Shown here: piece by piece, positions 24,524 through 34,445 of the stretch
How positions within the stretch are numbered: the first letter of the stretch is position 1
Layout: each line of letters opens with the position of its first letter
DNA from: Scopulibacillus darangshiensis
Lineage (GTDB): Bacteria > Bacillota > Bacilli > Bacillales > Sporolactobacillaceae
DNA: 64,000 nucleotides
NCBI RefSeq assembly: GCF_004341035.1
Contig: NZ_SLXK01000006.1
Coordinates: forward strand, 86,913-150,912
Direction of reading: 5' to 3'
Notes under the pieces: generated by a model
The model's database searches: none
What the model was told of the DNA's origin: nothing
The model's input: only the letters and a program-made list of their open reading frames with translations
Made by a program: the position numbers and the translations under genes

Positions 24524-26647
24524 TTATTCCTGACTATTCTTTTCTTCCTTTTCTTCCTTTTCATCAGTCATGGCTTGTTTTCTTGACAGCTTAATCCTGC
24601 CTTGTTTGTCGATATCAATGACTTTTACCAAAACCTCATCGCCAAGGCTCAGGATGTCTTCAACTTTATTAACACGTTTTTTATCAAGCTCGGATATGTG
24701 AACAAGTCCGTCTTTTTGGTTGAAAAGTTCTACAAAAGCACCAAACTTTTCGATACGTTTGACCTTTCCTAAGAAGATATCGCCAACCTTTACTTCCCGG
24801 ACCAGATCTTCAATAATTCCTTTTGCCCTATCGTTCATTTCGGGATCGCTCGAGGCAATGAAGATTGTACCGTCTTGCTCAATATCAATTTTTACTCCGG
24901 TATCCTCAATAATTTTATTAATGATTTTCCCGCTTGGTCCAATCACGTCGCGAATTTTATCAGGATTAATCGTCATGGTTAAAATTTTAGGTGCGTATTG
25001 TGAGAGTTCTTCTCTCGGTACGTCTAGTGTAGCCAGCATTGAATTCAAAATGGTCATGCGGCCTTCTTTTGCCTGATGCAGAGCCGTTTCCAGGATATCA
25101 CGGTTAATTCCAGAAATCTTAATATCCATTTGAAGAGCAGTCACGCCTTTTTCAGTGCCGGCAACCTTAAAGTCCATATCGCCAAGGGCGTCTTCCATGC
25201 CTTGAATATCGGTTAAGACAACAACATCGTTCTCGTGCTTTACAAGACCCATTGCAATGCCGGCAACCGGAGCCTTAAGCGGAACCCCCGCATCCATCAT
25301 GGCGAGTGTACTGGCACAAATGCTTGCCTGTGATGTTGAACCATTTGATTCAAGAACTTCCGATACAAGACGGATCGTGTAAGGGAAAGAGGTTTCAGAA
25401 GGAATGACAGGCTCTAATGCGCGTTCGCCAAGCGCACCATGTCCAATTTCTCTGCGTCCCGGTGCTCTCATTGGGCGTGCTTCGCCAACGCTGAATGGCG
25501 GAAAGTTATAATGATGCATGAATCGTTTGGATTCTTCAGCATCCAGCCCATCGAGGATTTGAACGTCACCAAGTGCTCCTAAAGTACAAATGCTAAGGGC
25601 TTGGGTTTGTCCCCGAGTGAAAAGACCCGACCCATGCGTTCTTGGCAATAAGCCGACATCAGAAGAAAGCGGCCTAATTTCGTTGATGCGCCTACCATCA
25701 GGACGAATATGCTCGGTAACAATCATGCGCCGAACCTCTTCCTTAACAATCTTATGTAAGACATCCTCAACTTGTCCAATATCATCTTCATTTTCATTAG
25801 CCTCAAAGACTTCAAGAACCGAAGCTTTCACTGCATTAATCGCATCTTCTCTTGCATGTTTTTCAAAAGTCTTGATCGCTTGCTTCATGCGGTCGCCGAC
25901 CAATTCACGAACGCGCTGCTCAAGCGCTTCTTCTGCTTTAAATAGAACAACGGCCATCTTTTCTTTTCCAAGTTCAGCCGCAATCTTTTCCTGGAAAGCA
26001 ACAAGTTTTTTGATTTCTTCGTGTCCAAATAGAATGGCATCAAGCATGACTTCTTCAGGTACCTCATCCGCCCCTGCTTCTACCATATTTATAGCGGCTT
26101 TGGTGCCGGCAACAGTGAGATGGATGTCGCTCTTTTCCATTTGTTCAACCGAAGGGTTTATCACAAATTCACCATCAACCCGTCCGACAATCACACCGGC
26201 GATCGGCCCGTCAAAAGGTATGTCAGAAATGCAAAGTGACAGAGATGATCCGAGCATTGCTGCCATTTCGGAAGAACAGTTTTGATCAACACTCATGACC
26301 ATACTGACAATTTGGACTTCATTTCGGAAACCGTCCTCGAATAATGGACGTATTGGACGATCAATAAGCCTGCTGGCAAGGATCGCTTTTTCACTAGGCC
26401 GGCCTTCCCGTTTGATAAAGCCTCCAGGAATTTTGCCAACAGCGTATAGACGTTCTTCGTAGTTCACTGTTAAAGGGAAAAAAGGTAAATCTTTTGGTTC
26501 GCTAGAAGCGGTCGCAGTTGATAAAACGACCGTATCACCGTATCGAACCAACACAGCACCGTTAGCTTGCTTGGCAAGGCTGCCAATTTCAAGAGTTAAC
26601 GGGCGGCCGGCCCAATCCATGGTGAATGATTGCTTATCTTGTTCCAT
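24524..26647 (-). CDS. pnp: polyribonucleotide nucleotidyltransferase (PNPase)
   Basis: A 707-residue phosphorolytic 3'-5' exoribonuclease. It has two RNase PH domains, an intervening helical region near residues 240-310, a KH domain ([20 protein letters not shown]) near 560-580 and a C-terminal S1 domain ([20 protein letters not shown]). The end is acidic and Glu/Lys-rich. Substrate-binding segments such as IDRPIRPLF and the second-domain [13 protein letters not shown] are present. The ATG at 26645-26647 follows GAGGGG at a long spacing. It follows rpsO with a terminator between, the conserved order in Firmicutes. Confidence 0.96.
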   Translation of the reverse strand: MEQDKQSFTMDWAGRPLTLEIGSLAKQANGAVLVRYGDTVVLSTATASSEPKDLPFFPLTVNYEERLYAVGKIPGGFIKREGRPSEKAILASRLIDRPIRPLFEDGFRNEVQIVSMVMSVDQNCSSEMAAMLGSSLSLCISDIPFDGPIAGVIVGRVDGEFVINPSVEQMEKSDIHLTVAGTKAAINMVEAGADEVPEEVMLDAILFGHEEIKKLVAFQEKIAAELGKEKMAVVLFKAEEALEQRVRELVGDRMKQAIKTFEKHAREDAINAVKASVLEVFEANENEDDIGQVEDVLHKIVKEEVRRMIVTEHIRPDGRRINEIRPLSSDVGLLPRTHGSGLFTRGQTQALSICTLGALGDVQILDGLDAEESKRFMHHYNFPPFSVGEARPMRAPGRREIGHGALGERALEPVIPSETSFPYTIRLVSEVLESNGSTSQASICASTLAMMDAGVPLKAPVAGIAMGLVKHENDVVVLTDIQGMEDALGDMDFKVAGTEKGVTALQMDIKISGINRDILETALHQAKEGRMTILNSMLATLDVPREELSQYAPKILTMTINPDKIRDVIGPSGKIINKIIEDTGVKIDIEQDGTIFIASSDPEMNDRAKGIIEDLVREVKVGDIFLGKVKRIEKFGAFVELFNQKDGLVHISELDKKRVNKVEDILSLGDEVLVKVIDIDKQGRIKLSRKQAMTDEKEEKEEKNSQE

Positions 26648-26705
26648 GATTATGGGTGCCCCTCTCTAATTTAATCGATTTGTTTAAACAATATTTTTTG
26701 CTAAT

Positions 26706-26733
26706 AAAAAAGCGGGAAACCTCCCGCTTTTTT
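26706..26733 (-). terminator. intrinsic terminator after rpsO
   Basis: GCGGGA (26712-26717) and TCCCGC (26722-26727), extended by A and T tracts on both sides. The minus strand ends CGCTTTTTTATT. It separates rpsO from pnp and may allow partial read-through. Confidence 0.88.
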
Positions 26734-26739
26734 TAGTAA

Positions 26740-27009
26740 TTATCGACGTAAACCGAGCTTGTTAATAAGCTCGCGGTAACGTGTAACATCGTTGTTACGC
26801 AAGTAAGTAAGAAGATTACGACGTTTACCAACCATCTTAAGTAGACCGCGACGTGAATGGTGATCCTTCTTGTGTGTACGCAAGTGATCATTCAGCGTGT
26901 TGATCTGCTCAGTTAGGATAGCAATTTGCACTTCCGGCGAACCTGTATCATTATCATGAGTTTTGAACTCACTGATCAGTTCGTTTTTACGTTCTTGAGT
27001 TAAGGCCAT
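26740..27009 (-). CDS. rpsO: 30S ribosomal protein S15
   Basis: An 89-residue primary 16S rRNA-binding protein, full length for the family. The conserved core [20 protein letters not shown] and [19 protein letters not shown] is intact, including the HSR loop that contacts the rRNA three-way junction. The ATG at 27007-27009 has a perfect AGGAGGTG site. The leader contains a conserved-looking hairpin region, suggesting autogenous control by S15, and a good SigA promoter is upstream, so it is transcribed apart from ribC. Confidence 0.97.
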   Translation of the reverse strand: MALTQERKNELISEFKTHDNDTGSPEVQIAILTEQINTLNDHLRTHKKDHHSRRGLLKMVGKRRNLLTYLRNNDVTRYRELINKLGLRR

Positions 27010-27029
27010 CCTGTTTCACCTCCTGTTTC

Positions 27030-27090
27030 GAATCCCCGTCAGCCCAGCAACCGCCGGTGTATGCGAATCGCCATGCTGCGGTTTTTTATA
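27030..27090 (-). promoter_or_regulatory. structured rpsO leader, probable S15 autoregulatory element
   Basis: On the minus strand AACCGC (27078-27083) pairs with GCGGTT (27049-27054), enclosing a short GCG-ATT-CGC hairpin; downstream is GCTGGGCTGACGGGGATTCG before the ribosome site. S15 leaders in Firmicutes bind S15 through a junction and GU/GC pairs mimicking 16S rRNA. Identification rests on position and folding by eye, not on a covariance search. Confidence 0.6.
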
Positions 27091-27101
27091 CAACAATAAT
27101 T

Positions 27102-27130
27102 AGCATACATGTTTTTTAGCCAGAATTCAA
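27102..27130 (-). promoter_or_regulatory. SigA-type promoter for rpsO
   Basis: On the minus strand TTGAAT (27125-27130), a 17-nt spacer and TATGCT (27102-27107). The predicted start lies just before the structured leader. Confidence 0.75.
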
Positions 27131-27180
27131 GTCATTACGGTAAAAGGTCGAAAAAAGCGAAAAATGCGGGTGTCCTTCTA

Positions 27181-28131
27181 TTATAAACCATCTTCCTGAG
27201 AAAAATAACAAATCGCTTTTACTTTATCATTTTCCATTTGGGCAACAAGATCTTCTACATTATCAAACTTTTCCTCATCCCTTAGTTTCTTTCCCCAAGA
27301 GACGGTAACTTCTTCTCCGTAAAGATCACCATTAAAATCTAATAGGTACACTTCTATTGTCACAGGCTGATTATCATCATAAAAAGTCGGCCGAATCCCT
27401 ATGCTGCACAATCCGTTATACCAGCGGCCATTCGCCTTCATTTGAACTGTATAAATACCATTTGCAGGGTAAACGTAGGGTGCATCACATTGTATGTTAG
27501 CCGTTGGGAATCCAATTGTTCGCCCGCGTTTGTCTCCATGGACGACAACACCCTTCATTTCATACGGCCTGCCCAAATACCGCGCTGCACGATCAACCGC
27601 ACCATCTGAAATTAATTCGCGGATTTTTGTTGTACTAATTTTCTCCCCGTCCATATCAACCCTTGATATAACTGAATACGAAAACATTTTACGAGAATAT
27701 TCGCCAATGTTTTCCATATTCCCTTTTGCCATTCTGCCGTAAGTATAATCGAAGCCTGCAACAACATGTTTGGCATGGAGCTTGATCAAGTATTCATCCA
27801 CAAATTCCTGGGGTGAAAGGCGGCTGAAGGTCTCATTGAATGTGACAAAATAGATTAAATCCACCCCCAAATCGGCGATAACCTCCGCTTTAGCATCTGG
27901 AGGAGTGAGATAGTTGTCCCTTTTCCTCAACTGTTTTAGCACCATCGAAGGATGGGGGTGAAAGGTCATTACGGCTGCTTGCAGACCCTTTTCTCTAGCC
28001 ATTTCGACACCGGCCTTAATAACTCTCTGATGGCCGATATGGACGCCGTCAAAATAGCCGAGTGCAATGACTTTCTCTTTTGTGTCGTCATGATTAATAT
28101 CAGGCGGATGTGTTAAATATATCTTTTCCAT
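27181..28131 (-). CDS. ribC: bifunctional riboflavin kinase / FAD synthetase
   Basis: A 316-residue enzyme converting riboflavin to FMN and FMN to FAD. The N-terminal nucleotidyltransferase domain has VIALGYFDGVHIGHQRVI and a STTKIRELI segment in place of the usual ISSTxIR. The C-terminal kinase domain has GRTIGFPTANI and RPTF...TIEVYLLDF. The ATG at 28129-28131 is preferred because AAGGTG lies 6 nt upstream and homologues start at MEKI/MKVI; an in-frame GTG three codons earlier is within the ribosome site. Last gene of the nusA-infB operon before rpsO. Confidence 0.95.
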   Translation of the reverse strand: MEKIYLTHPPDINHDDTKEKVIALGYFDGVHIGHQRVIKAGVEMAREKGLQAAVMTFHPHPSMVLKQLRKRDNYLTPPDAKAEVIADLGVDLIYFVTFNETFSRLSPQEFVDEYLIKLHAKHVVAGFDYTYGRMAKGNMENIGEYSRKMFSYSVISRVDMDGEKISTTKIRELISDGAVDRAARYLGRPYEMKGVVVHGDKRGRTIGFPTANIQCDAPYVYPANGIYTVQMKANGRWYNGLCSIGIRPTFYDDNQPVTIEVYLLDFNGDLYGEEVTVSWGKKLRDEEKFDNVEDLVAQMENDKVKAICYFSQEDGL

Positions 28132-28143
28132 TGCAGTCACCTT

Positions 28144-29055
28144 CTATAATTTATTAACAAGAACTTTATCAGGTTTCATTAATTCTGGTTTGGTAGGATG
28201 TTGCTGGTATATAGCCAGGCAATCACCATCCTTATTATATATGGTAAAGATACTATTTTGAAAGCCCTTTGGCAGATTTAAGACAGCACCGTTCATTACC
28301 CGCTTTGCTGTCTGGTCATCAACCGTCAATGATTTTAAGTGTTTTAATGCCAAACTCATGTCCGAAAGGCATGATGCAAAGCTGTCCTCATTAATTTTCT
28401 GTTGAAGCATTTCAAATGTGTAGCAGTTTTTCAAGGAAAAAAGACCTGATCGAACTCTTGTTAATTTTTCAAGATGGGCAGGGTAACCTAATGCTTTTCC
28501 AATGTCGACAGCGAGAGTTCTGACATATGTGCCTTTGCTGCAATTCACCATGAAAGGGATGATGTCTTCGAACCTATTCTCAACACTATTCAATGTTAAA
28601 TCATAAATGATTACTTCACGCGCTGGCCTTTCCACAGTCAGGCCATTTCTTGCATATTCGTAAAGCTTCTTGCCATTGACTTTAACCGCTGAATACATAG
28701 GCGGTATCTGTACAATTCCCCCTATAAATTGATCAAAAACTGTTTCAATTTTCTCCCGTGTAAAACTCTCAGTAAGATCCATCTGTTCGATGACTTCCCC
28801 GGCCTGATCTTCAGTCGTAGTTGCTGACCCAAGGCGAATAACGCCGTCATAAGACTTTGGCAAGTCCGTAAGATACTGAGCGACCTTTGTTGCACGGCCA
28901 AAACAAATTGGCAGCACCCCATCGACAGCCGGATCTAATGTACCAGTATGACCGATCTTTTTATATTTTAACAGCCCCCTTAAGCGGCTGATACAGTCAT
29001 GGGAAGTCATCCCCCTAGGTTTGTATAAAGGTAAAATGCCGGTATAATCCGCCAT
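28144..29055 (-). CDS. truB: tRNA pseudouridine-55 synthase
   Basis: A 303-residue TruB that makes pseudouridine 55 in the T loop of tRNAs. The catalytic Asp lies in KIGHTGTLDPAVDGVLP near residues 34-50. YDGVIRLGSATTTEDQAG and the PPMYSAVKVNGKKLYEYAR segment are typical, and a C-terminal PUA-like domain closes the protein. The ATG at 29053-29055 is chosen over an in-frame upstream codon because AGAAGGGGG lies before it and family members begin with this GILPLYKPRGMTSH segment. It lies between rbfA and ribC. Confidence 0.95.
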   Translation of the reverse strand: MADYTGILPLYKPRGMTSHDCISRLRGLLKYKKIGHTGTLDPAVDGVLPICFGRATKVAQYLTDLPKSYDGVIRLGSATTTEDQAGEVIEQMDLTESFTREKIETVFDQFIGGIVQIPPMYSAVKVNGKKLYEYARNGLTVERPAREVIIYDLTLNSVENRFEDIIPFMVNCSKGTYVRTLAVDIGKALGYPAHLEKLTRVRSGLFSLKNCYTFEMLQQKINEDSFASCLSDMSLALKHLKSLTVDDQTAKRVMNGAVLNLPKGFQNSIFTIYNKDGDCLAIYQQHPTKPELMKPDKVLVNKL

Positions 29056-29112
29056 GGCAAAGCCCCCTTCTCTGCATGGAGAAAGGATAGACATCAGCCT
29101 ATCCTTTCCCTG

Positions 29113-29460
29113 TTATTCCCCGTTATTCAAGTCATGAAGCAGTCTGTCGATCCGGTTGCCGTATTCGATCGATTCGTCAAATTTAAAGCTGATTTCCGGT
29201 GTTTTCCGCAATCGAATGCGCTTGCCAACCTCAGACCTGATAAATCCTTTAGCTTTGGATAAACCGCTGATGGTATCTTCCTTTTGTTCATCGTTTCCTA
29301 GTACGGTAATATAAACCGTCGCTTGCTGCAAATCGCCGGTCACATCAACCCCTGTGACCGTAACAAAGCCCACACGAGGATCCTTAATACGGTTGCCGAT
29401 AATATCACTCAGCTCTTTTTTCATTTGTTCGCCAACCCTATGAGCGCGTAAATTTGCCAT
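29113..29460 (-). CDS. rbfA: 30S ribosome-binding factor A
   Basis: A 115-residue late-stage 30S maturation factor with a single KH-like fold. The N-terminal [20 protein letters not shown] and the [21 protein letters not shown] block are diagnostic of RbfA. Start ATG 29458-29460 with GCGAGGTG upstream; an in-frame ATG at 29487 would add nine non-conserved residues and overlaps ylxP. Position between ylxP and truB is conserved in Firmicutes. Confidence 0.95.
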   Translation of the reverse strand: MANLRAHRVGEQMKKELSDIIGNRIKDPRVGFVTVTGVDVTGDLQQATVYITVLGNDEQKEDTISGLSKAKGFIRSEVGKRIRLRKTPEISFKFDESIEYGNRIDRLLHDLNNGE

Positions 29461-29477
29461 GTTGCTAACACCTCGCT

Positions 29478-29759
29478 TTAAAGCCATTCAAAGATGGTTT
29501 CAGTTCTTTCAATGTCACCGTTTTGATCGATCAGCTTGATTGCCTTTTGCAGCTCTCTCTCAACAGCGACTTTTTCATTTGCAACAGACGTGAATACTAA
29601 TTCGGTCCGCTGCCATGCCTCATGGAAACTAATTTCAGCAGCAGAAATATTAAACCGCTGTTTGGCTTTGGTTAAAATGCTTTTAATGACGGCGCGTTTA
29701 TCCTTAAGTGACTGTGCATTGTACAGCATGCATTCGCATCGCACAACGCCAATAATCAT
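29478..29759 (-). CDS. ylxP: DUF503 family protein (YlxP)
   Basis: A 93-residue soluble protein of the DUF503 family. It begins [24 protein letters not shown] and contains [20 protein letters not shown], the conserved core. The function is not established; its constant place between infB and rbfA suggests a link to ribosome assembly or translation. The ATG overlaps the infB stop (ATGA), so translation is coupled. Confidence 0.92.
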   Translation of the reverse strand: MIIGVVRCECMLYNAQSLKDKRAVIKSILTKAKQRFNISAAEISFHEAWQRTELVFTSVANEKVAVERELQKAIKLIDQNGDIERTETIFEWL

Positions 29760-31942
29760 TTCTTAATTTCTTCCATCACATAGGCTTCCATCGTGTCGCC
29801 TTCTTTGATGTCATTGAACTTCTCCAGTGTCACACCGCATTCGTAGCCTGTTGCCACTTCTTTCGCATCATCTTTAAAACGCTTCAGTGTATCCACTTCA
29901 CCTTCATAAATCACAATGCCGTCCCTTATTAAACGAATCCCGGCATCTCTAGAAATTTTGCCTTCCGTCACATAACAGCCTGCAATGGTCCCAACTTTTG
30001 ATACTTTAAATGTTGTTCTGACTTCGATTTGGCCGATCACTTTCTCCCTAAATTCTGGATCAAGCATCCCTTTCATCGCAGCTTCCATCTCATCAATAGC
30101 ATCATAAATGACACGATATAGGCGAATATCAACCTTTTCTGTATCCGCTGTCTTCTTAGCATTACCATCTGGCCGGACATTAAAGCCAATAATTATGGCA
30201 TTTGAAGCGGATGCTAAAATGATATCAGACTCCGTGATCCCGCCGACACCGGTATGAATGATGTTAATTTTGGCGCCCTCAACATCAATTTTTCGAAGTG
30301 ATCCAGCCAAAGCTTCAACAGAGCCTTGCACGTCAGCCTTAACAATCACGTTGATCTCTTTCATGTCACCTTCTTTTATTTTCTGGAAAAGATCATCCAG
30401 ACTAACCTTCGAGGTTTCTCCGCGCTGAGCCATAAGTTCACGTTCTGCTCTTGTTTCACCGATTTGCCGCGCTTTCTTCTCGTCCTCAAAGACTTGAAAT
30501 TGGTCCCCGGCATGCGGTACATCATTTAAACCTGTAATTTCAACAGGTGTGGCAGGTGCTGCTATCTTAACCCGGCGGCCAAGATCATTAACCATTGCCC
30601 TGACGCGGCCAAAGGTGTTTCCAACGACGATAGGGTCCCCAACCTTCAATGATCCATTTTGGACAAGCAATGTTGCGACTGGCCCGCGCCCTTTGTCGAG
30701 CTGTGCTTCGACAACTGTTCCTCTTGCCAGTTGATCTGGATTAGCCTTGTATTCTTCCATTTCGGATACAAGTAAAATCATTTCCAGTAGTTCATCGATA
30801 CCTTCACCTTGTACAGCGGAAAGCTTGACGAAAATCGTGTCACCGCCCCAGTCTTCAGGGACGAGCTGGTGCTCTGTTAATTCCTGCATAACACGGTCAG
30901 GGTTAGCCCCTTCTTTATCCATCTTGTTAACAGCAACAATAATCGGAACGCCGGCTGCCTTAGCATGGTTAATTGCTTCAACTGTCTGAGGCATGACGCC
31001 GTCATCCGCTGCAACCACAAGAATGGTAATATCAGTGATTTGGGCTCCGCGCGCTCTCATCGTTGTAAAGGCAGCATGCCCTGGTGTATCTAAAAATGTG
31101 ATGCGCTTGCCTTCATGGTCAATCTGATAAGCGCCAATATGCTGTGTGATGCCCCCAGCTTCCCCTGCAGTCACTTTAGTATGGCGAATAGAGTCCAAAA
31201 GCGTTGTTTTACCGTGGTCAACGTGGCCCATAATCGTCACAACCGGCGGTCTGATCACCGCTGTTTCCTCATTAATCTCATTGTCATAGTCCTCGAAGGC
31301 TGTCACATCAAATACGACTTCCTCCTCAGCTTTGACACCGTAATCATCCGCAATTAATTCAATTGTATCCTTATCAAGCTCTTGATTTTTGGTAGCCATA
31401 ACTCCTAGAGCCATAAGTTTTTTTATAATTTCAGTTGATTCTCTGCCAAGTTTCTCAGCAAGTCCGCTAACGGTTAATGAACCAAGAAAAGTTATTTTTT
31501 CAGGCAGCTTCTTTTCTTGTTTTGGTGCCTGAGGCTTGCCGAAGTTTTTCTTAGACTTAAAGTTTTTATTATGATTCTGTGACCTGCGATGATTGTCTTT
31601 TTTAAAGTTACTTTTCTGCCGATTATTATTCGTTTTAGTTTCCTTCACACGTACCCCTGTATCTGAATCGCTTTTTTCCGATTCTGTTGATTTTCTGTTT
31701 TGTTTAACGTTCGGTCTTTGTTCTCTTGCTTCCGGTTTTTTATTAGAGCCGGGTTTTGGGTTATTGGGTTTAGGTTTCCCGGCTTGGGAACTGACGCTCT
31801 GACCCAGTTTTTCGATTGCCTTGTCATCAATGACAGCCATATGGCTTGAAACTGGAAACCCAATATTCTTTAATTTCGCTATAACATCTTTACTCGTTAA
31901 CTGATGTTGTTTTGCAAATTCATAAACACGCATTTTACTCAT
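29756..31942 (-). CDS. infB: translation initiation factor IF-2
   Basis: A 728-residue GTPase that positions initiator tRNA on the 30S subunit. The N-terminal IF2N domain ([18 protein letters not shown]) is followed by a long Lys/Asn/Gln-rich, low-complexity linker to about residue 150, a second IF2N-like domain ([20 protein letters not shown]), and the G domain with [17 protein letters not shown] and NKMD. Domains II-IV follow. The ATG at 31940-31942 after GGGGGTG is preferred to a start nine codons upstream. It is flanked by ylxQ and ylxP in the nusA operon. Confidence 0.96.
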   Translation of the reverse strand: MSKMRVYEFAKQHQLTSKDVIAKLKNIGFPVSSHMAVIDDKAIEKLGQSVSSQAGKPKPNNPKPGSNKKPEAREQRPNVKQNRKSTESEKSDSDTGVRVKETKTNNNRQKSNFKKDNHRRSQNHNKNFKSKKNFGKPQAPKQEKKLPEKITFLGSLTVSGLAEKLGRESTEIIKKLMALGVMATKNQELDKDTIELIADDYGVKAEEEVVFDVTAFEDYDNEINEETAVIRPPVVTIMGHVDHGKTTLLDSIRHTKVTAGEAGGITQHIGAYQIDHEGKRITFLDTPGHAAFTTMRARGAQITDITILVVAADDGVMPQTVEAINHAKAAGVPIIVAVNKMDKEGANPDRVMQELTEHQLVPEDWGGDTIFVKLSAVQGEGIDELLEMILLVSEMEEYKANPDQLARGTVVEAQLDKGRGPVATLLVQNGSLKVGDPIVVGNTFGRVRAMVNDLGRRVKIAAPATPVEITGLNDVPHAGDQFQVFEDEKKARQIGETRAERELMAQRGETSKVSLDDLFQKIKEGDMKEINVIVKADVQGSVEALAGSLRKIDVEGAKINIIHTGVGGITESDIILASASNAIIIGFNVRPDGNAKKTADTEKVDIRLYRVIYDAIDEMEAAMKGMLDPEFREKVIGQIEVRTTFKVSKVGTIAGCYVTEGKISRDAGIRLIRDGIVIYEGEVDTLKRFKDDAKEVATGYECGVTLEKFNDIKEGDTMEAYVMEEIKK

Positions 31943-31946
31943 ACGT

Positions 31947-32264
31947 TCACCCCCGAAATGATTGATCAAACAAAGCGATCAATTTATTGCCTAAACCTGT
32001 ATCAGTCACCGCTGCTAAAACGCGGGAAGGCTGGCCGATCGCATGACCAAGCTCTTCGCGATTTGGAACGGTCCTGAGCGGGATCTGATAGTAGGCACAT
32101 TTATTGGTAATTGTTTTCTTTGTACGTTCAGATGCGTCTTCAGAAAGGATGACAATAATTGCTTTTTTCTGCCGAACAACGCGCATAACGGTTTCCTCTC
32201 CCGAAACGACCTTGCCGGCACGTTGGGCGAGCCCAAGAAATGAGTGCCATTTGCTATTTGACAT
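31947..32264 (-). CDS. ylxQ: L7Ae-family RNA-binding protein (YlxQ)
   Basis: A 105-residue protein of the L7Ae/L30e/YbxF fold that binds kink-turn RNA. It shows [18 protein letters not shown] at the N-terminus and the hydrophobic strand [16 protein letters not shown], typical of the family. B. subtilis YlxQ is a predicted ribosomal or k-turn-binding protein; the exact target is unknown to me. It sits between ylxR and infB with gaps of only a few bases, so it is part of the operon. Confidence 0.92.
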   Translation of the reverse strand: MSNSKWHSFLGLAQRAGKVVSGEETVMRVVRQKKAIIVILSEDASERTKKTITNKCAYYQIPLRTVPNREELGHAIGQPSRVLAAVTDTGLGNKLIALFDQSFRG

Positions 32265-32267
32265 TTA

Positions 32268-32537
32268 TTATGACTGCTCCTCTACAAGCTTAAGCATATC
32301 TTCAAACACATCATCCGGAATTGGTGTTTGCAATTGGCGTGAAAGCAAATTCTTTTGACGAGCCTTCTCAACGCATTCTTTCTTCTTTGATAAATAGGCG
32401 CCTCTCCCATTTTTCTTGCCGGTTAAATCGAGCGATACCTCTCCTTCCGGTGATCGCACGATCCGAAACAGCGACTTTTTTTCCTCAGAATCTCCGCAGG
32501 CAATGCACTTTCGCATTGGTATTTTTCGTTGTTTCAT
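32268..32537 (-). CDS. ylxR: YlxR family RNA-binding protein
   Basis: An 89-residue basic protein of the DUF448/YlxR family. The conserved RKCIACGDSEEKKSLFRIVR near residues 8-28 and GRGAYLSKKKECVEKA near 44-59 are visible. In the literature it is an RNA-binding protein, and YlxR (RnpM) of Bacillus has been reported to modulate RNase P; I state this from general knowledge. ATG 32535-32537 follows a GGTGG site. The gene is between nusA and ylxQ, as in nearly all Firmicutes. Confidence 0.93.
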   Translation of the reverse strand: MKQRKIPMRKCIACGDSEEKKSLFRIVRSPEGEVSLDLTGKKNGRGAYLSKKKECVEKARQKNLLSRQLQTPIPDDVFEDMLKLVEEQS

Positions 32538-32549
32538 GCTACTACCACC

Positions 32550-33767
32550 CTATTCCTCTTTGTCATTTGACGCTTCAGTTTCGGGCTGTTCATCTAATAC
32601 TGCGGACTCTGTATCATCGTCATGCCGGCCGACATCAGATTCTTCTTCTGTAGTTACTTCTTCAGTCGGCTCTTCATCCCTTAAGCCTATACCGCTTCCA
32701 GGCAACTCGTAATCCTCATCAAGCATGCCTTGCTCTTCAGCATCCGTTTCACTTTTAATATCGATCTTCCAGCCGGTTAATTTGGCTGCAAGCCGGGCAT
32801 TTTGGCCCCTTTTGCCAATGGCCAAGGAGAGTTGATAATCAGGCACAACAACTGTCGTTGCTTTTTCTTCCTCATTCACTAGTACCTTTACAACCTTCGA
32901 GGGACTTAAGGCATTGGCAACATATTCGACCGGATCAAGAGACCAGCGGACAATATCGATCTTTTCGCCCTTCAGTTCATTAACAATTGCTTGGACCCTG
33001 GAGCCCTTTTGACCGACACACGAGCCAACCGGATCAACCTCAGGATCTTCAGCGTGAACAGCAATTTTTGAACGGTCGCCTGCTTCACGTGCAATGGATT
33101 TCACTTCCACCGTGCCATCATAAATTTCCGGTACTTCAAGTTCAAAAAGTCTTTTTAATAATCCGGGATGGGTTCTGGAGACCATAACAGAAGGACCTTT
33201 TGTTGTATTTTCAACTTTGGTAATGTAGACCTTAATACGGTCATGTGGATGATATTGTTCGTTAGGCATTTGCTCGGATAATGGTAAAAGCGCTTCAACC
33301 CGTCCTAAATCCACATAGATGAAGCGATGATCAATCCGTTGCACAATCCCTGTCATTATATCGTCTTCACGGTCAATAAACTCTGAATAAATAACACCGC
33401 GTTCCGCTTCACGGACTCGTTGAGTAACGACTTGTTTTGCAGTTTGCGCCGCAATGCGGCCGAAATTTTTTGGTGTGACCTCAATTTCAACAACGTCGTC
33501 CAAATCAAATTGCGGGTTAATGTCCTTTGCTTGTTCCAAAGAAATTTGCAGCCTTGGGTCTTCAACCGCTTCGACAACATCCTTTCGGGCGAATACCTTA
33601 ATTTGTCCCAGCCCTTCGTTAATATCGATCCTGACGTTTTGCGCTTGATTAAAATTTCTCTTATAAGCGGAAATGAGAGCGGCTTCCAACGCCTCAATCA
33701 GAATATCCTTGCTAATGCCCTTGTCTTTTTCAAGCGCTGAAATAGCATCTAACAGATCACTGCTCAT
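32550..33767 (-). CDS. nusA: transcription termination/antitermination factor NusA
   Basis: A 405-residue NusA with an N-terminal RNA-polymerase-binding domain, an S1 domain near residues 135-200 (MTGIVQRIDHRFIYVDLG) and two KH domains (DPVGSCVGQKGSRVQAIV and LAIGKRGQNARLAAKLTG). The C-terminal tail of about 50 residues is acidic and rich in Glu/Asp/Thr, longer than in B. subtilis. NusA stimulates intrinsic termination and pausing. The ATG at 33765-33767 follows GGGGAGA at a long spacing. The operon leader contains a terminator, consistent with autoregulation. Confidence 0.95.
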   Translation of the reverse strand: MSSDLLDAISALEKDKGISKDILIEALEAALISAYKRNFNQAQNVRIDINEGLGQIKVFARKDVVEAVEDPRLQISLEQAKDINPQFDLDDVVEIEVTPKNFGRIAAQTAKQVVTQRVREAERGVIYSEFIDREDDIMTGIVQRIDHRFIYVDLGRVEALLPLSEQMPNEQYHPHDRIKVYITKVENTTKGPSVMVSRTHPGLLKRLFELEVPEIYDGTVEVKSIAREAGDRSKIAVHAEDPEVDPVGSCVGQKGSRVQAIVNELKGEKIDIVRWSLDPVEYVANALSPSKVVKVLVNEEEKATTVVVPDYQLSLAIGKRGQNARLAAKLTGWKIDIKSETDAEEQGMLDEDYELPGSGIGLRDEEPTEEVTTEEESDVGRHDDDTESAVLDEQPETEASNDKEE

Positions 33768-33838
33768 TTTTCTTATTCTCCCCTTTTTCGGGCAACGTAG
33801 GTTGCCGATGTACTCATTACAAAGTGGATTAATTTAAC

Positions 33839-34309
33839 TTAAAAAATGATCGCAAGCCGTGCACTCGCAATCTTTTCGTAAGGAATAACCACCGTTTCCA
33901 TTTTTGTCTTCTTTTTGATCGCAAGTGTCATTTCATTGTCTTCGGCCTGAACGAGCTTGCCCTCAAAAGCCTTTTCACCGTTAATTGGCTCGTACGTCGT
34001 CACTCGAACATTTTTATCTATCGCTTTCTTGTAATCTGCCTTTCCTTTTAAAGGCCGTTCAGCGCCGGGTGAGGAAACTTCGAGGAAGTAGGCGTCACTT
34101 ACCGGATCATCCTCATCCAATTTATCACTGAGTCTTTCGCTCACTTGAGCACATGTATCTAAATCGACACCTGCCGGCGAATCAATAAAGACGCGTAAAA
34201 ACCAATTTTGGCCTTCCTTTACATACTCCACGTCGACTAATTCCAAATCAAGCTCCTCGAGTATCGGGGCTGCGAGCTCTTTTGTTAACTCCGAAATTTT
34301 ACTAGCCAT
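33839..34309 (-). CDS. rimP: ribosome maturation factor RimP
   Basis: A 156-residue 30S assembly factor (YlxS). The two-domain pattern is visible: an N-terminal alpha/beta domain with [20 protein letters not shown] and [16 protein letters not shown], and SPGAERPLK before the C-terminal Sm-like barrel. ATG 34307-34309 follows AGGAGG at good spacing. It is the first gene of the nusA operon and lies just after the leader hairpin. Confidence 0.95.
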   Translation of the reverse strand: MASKISELTKELAAPILEELDLELVDVEYVKEGQNWFLRVFIDSPAGVDLDTCAQVSERLSDKLDEDDPVSDAYFLEVSSPGAERPLKGKADYKKAIDKNVRVTTYEPINGEKAFEGKLVQAEDNEMTLAIKKKTKMETVVIPYEKIASARLAIIF

Positions 34310-34335
34310 TTCAAGCCTCCTTTCAAACGAAAACG

Positions 34336-34360
34336 AAAGAGTGGGAAAATCCCACTCTTT
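34336..34360 (-). terminator. terminator hairpin inside the rimP-nusA leader
   Basis: AAAGAGTGGG (34336-34345) and CCCACTCTTT (34351-34360) form a 10-bp stem with a 5-nt loop. The minus strand continues CGTTTTCGTTTG, T-rich but interrupted. Because the candidate rimP promoter lies upstream of it (34394-34422), the hairpin serves as the polC terminator and could also attenuate the rimP-nusA operon. Confidence 0.8.
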
Positions 34361-34393
34361 GCAAACGACCTATTCACTAGTATTTCCAAATAT

Positions 34394-34422
34394 AATATAT
34401 CATAACCCCTTAGGAAAGGCAA
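34394..34422 (-). promoter_or_regulatory. SigA-type promoter for rimP-nusA operon
   Basis: On the minus strand TTGCCT (34417-34422), a 17-nt spacer and TATATT (34394-34399), just beyond the polC stop. The start site would be near 34387, giving a leader of about 80 nt that includes the terminator hairpin. Confidence 0.7.
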
Positions 34423-34445
34423 CTTTTACCTTGTGGCACATGAAC

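Noticed and set aside
25590..26285. Long plus-strand open frame (231 codons) opposite pnp
   Set aside because: It is a shadow of the conserved pnp coding sequence; composition is Ser/Thr-rich antisense-like and there is no ribosome site or recognisable family.
31600..31800. Low-complexity region in infB as a possible frameshift or repeat insertion
   Set aside because: The Lys/Asn/Gln-rich linker is normal for IF-2 and the frame is continuous.
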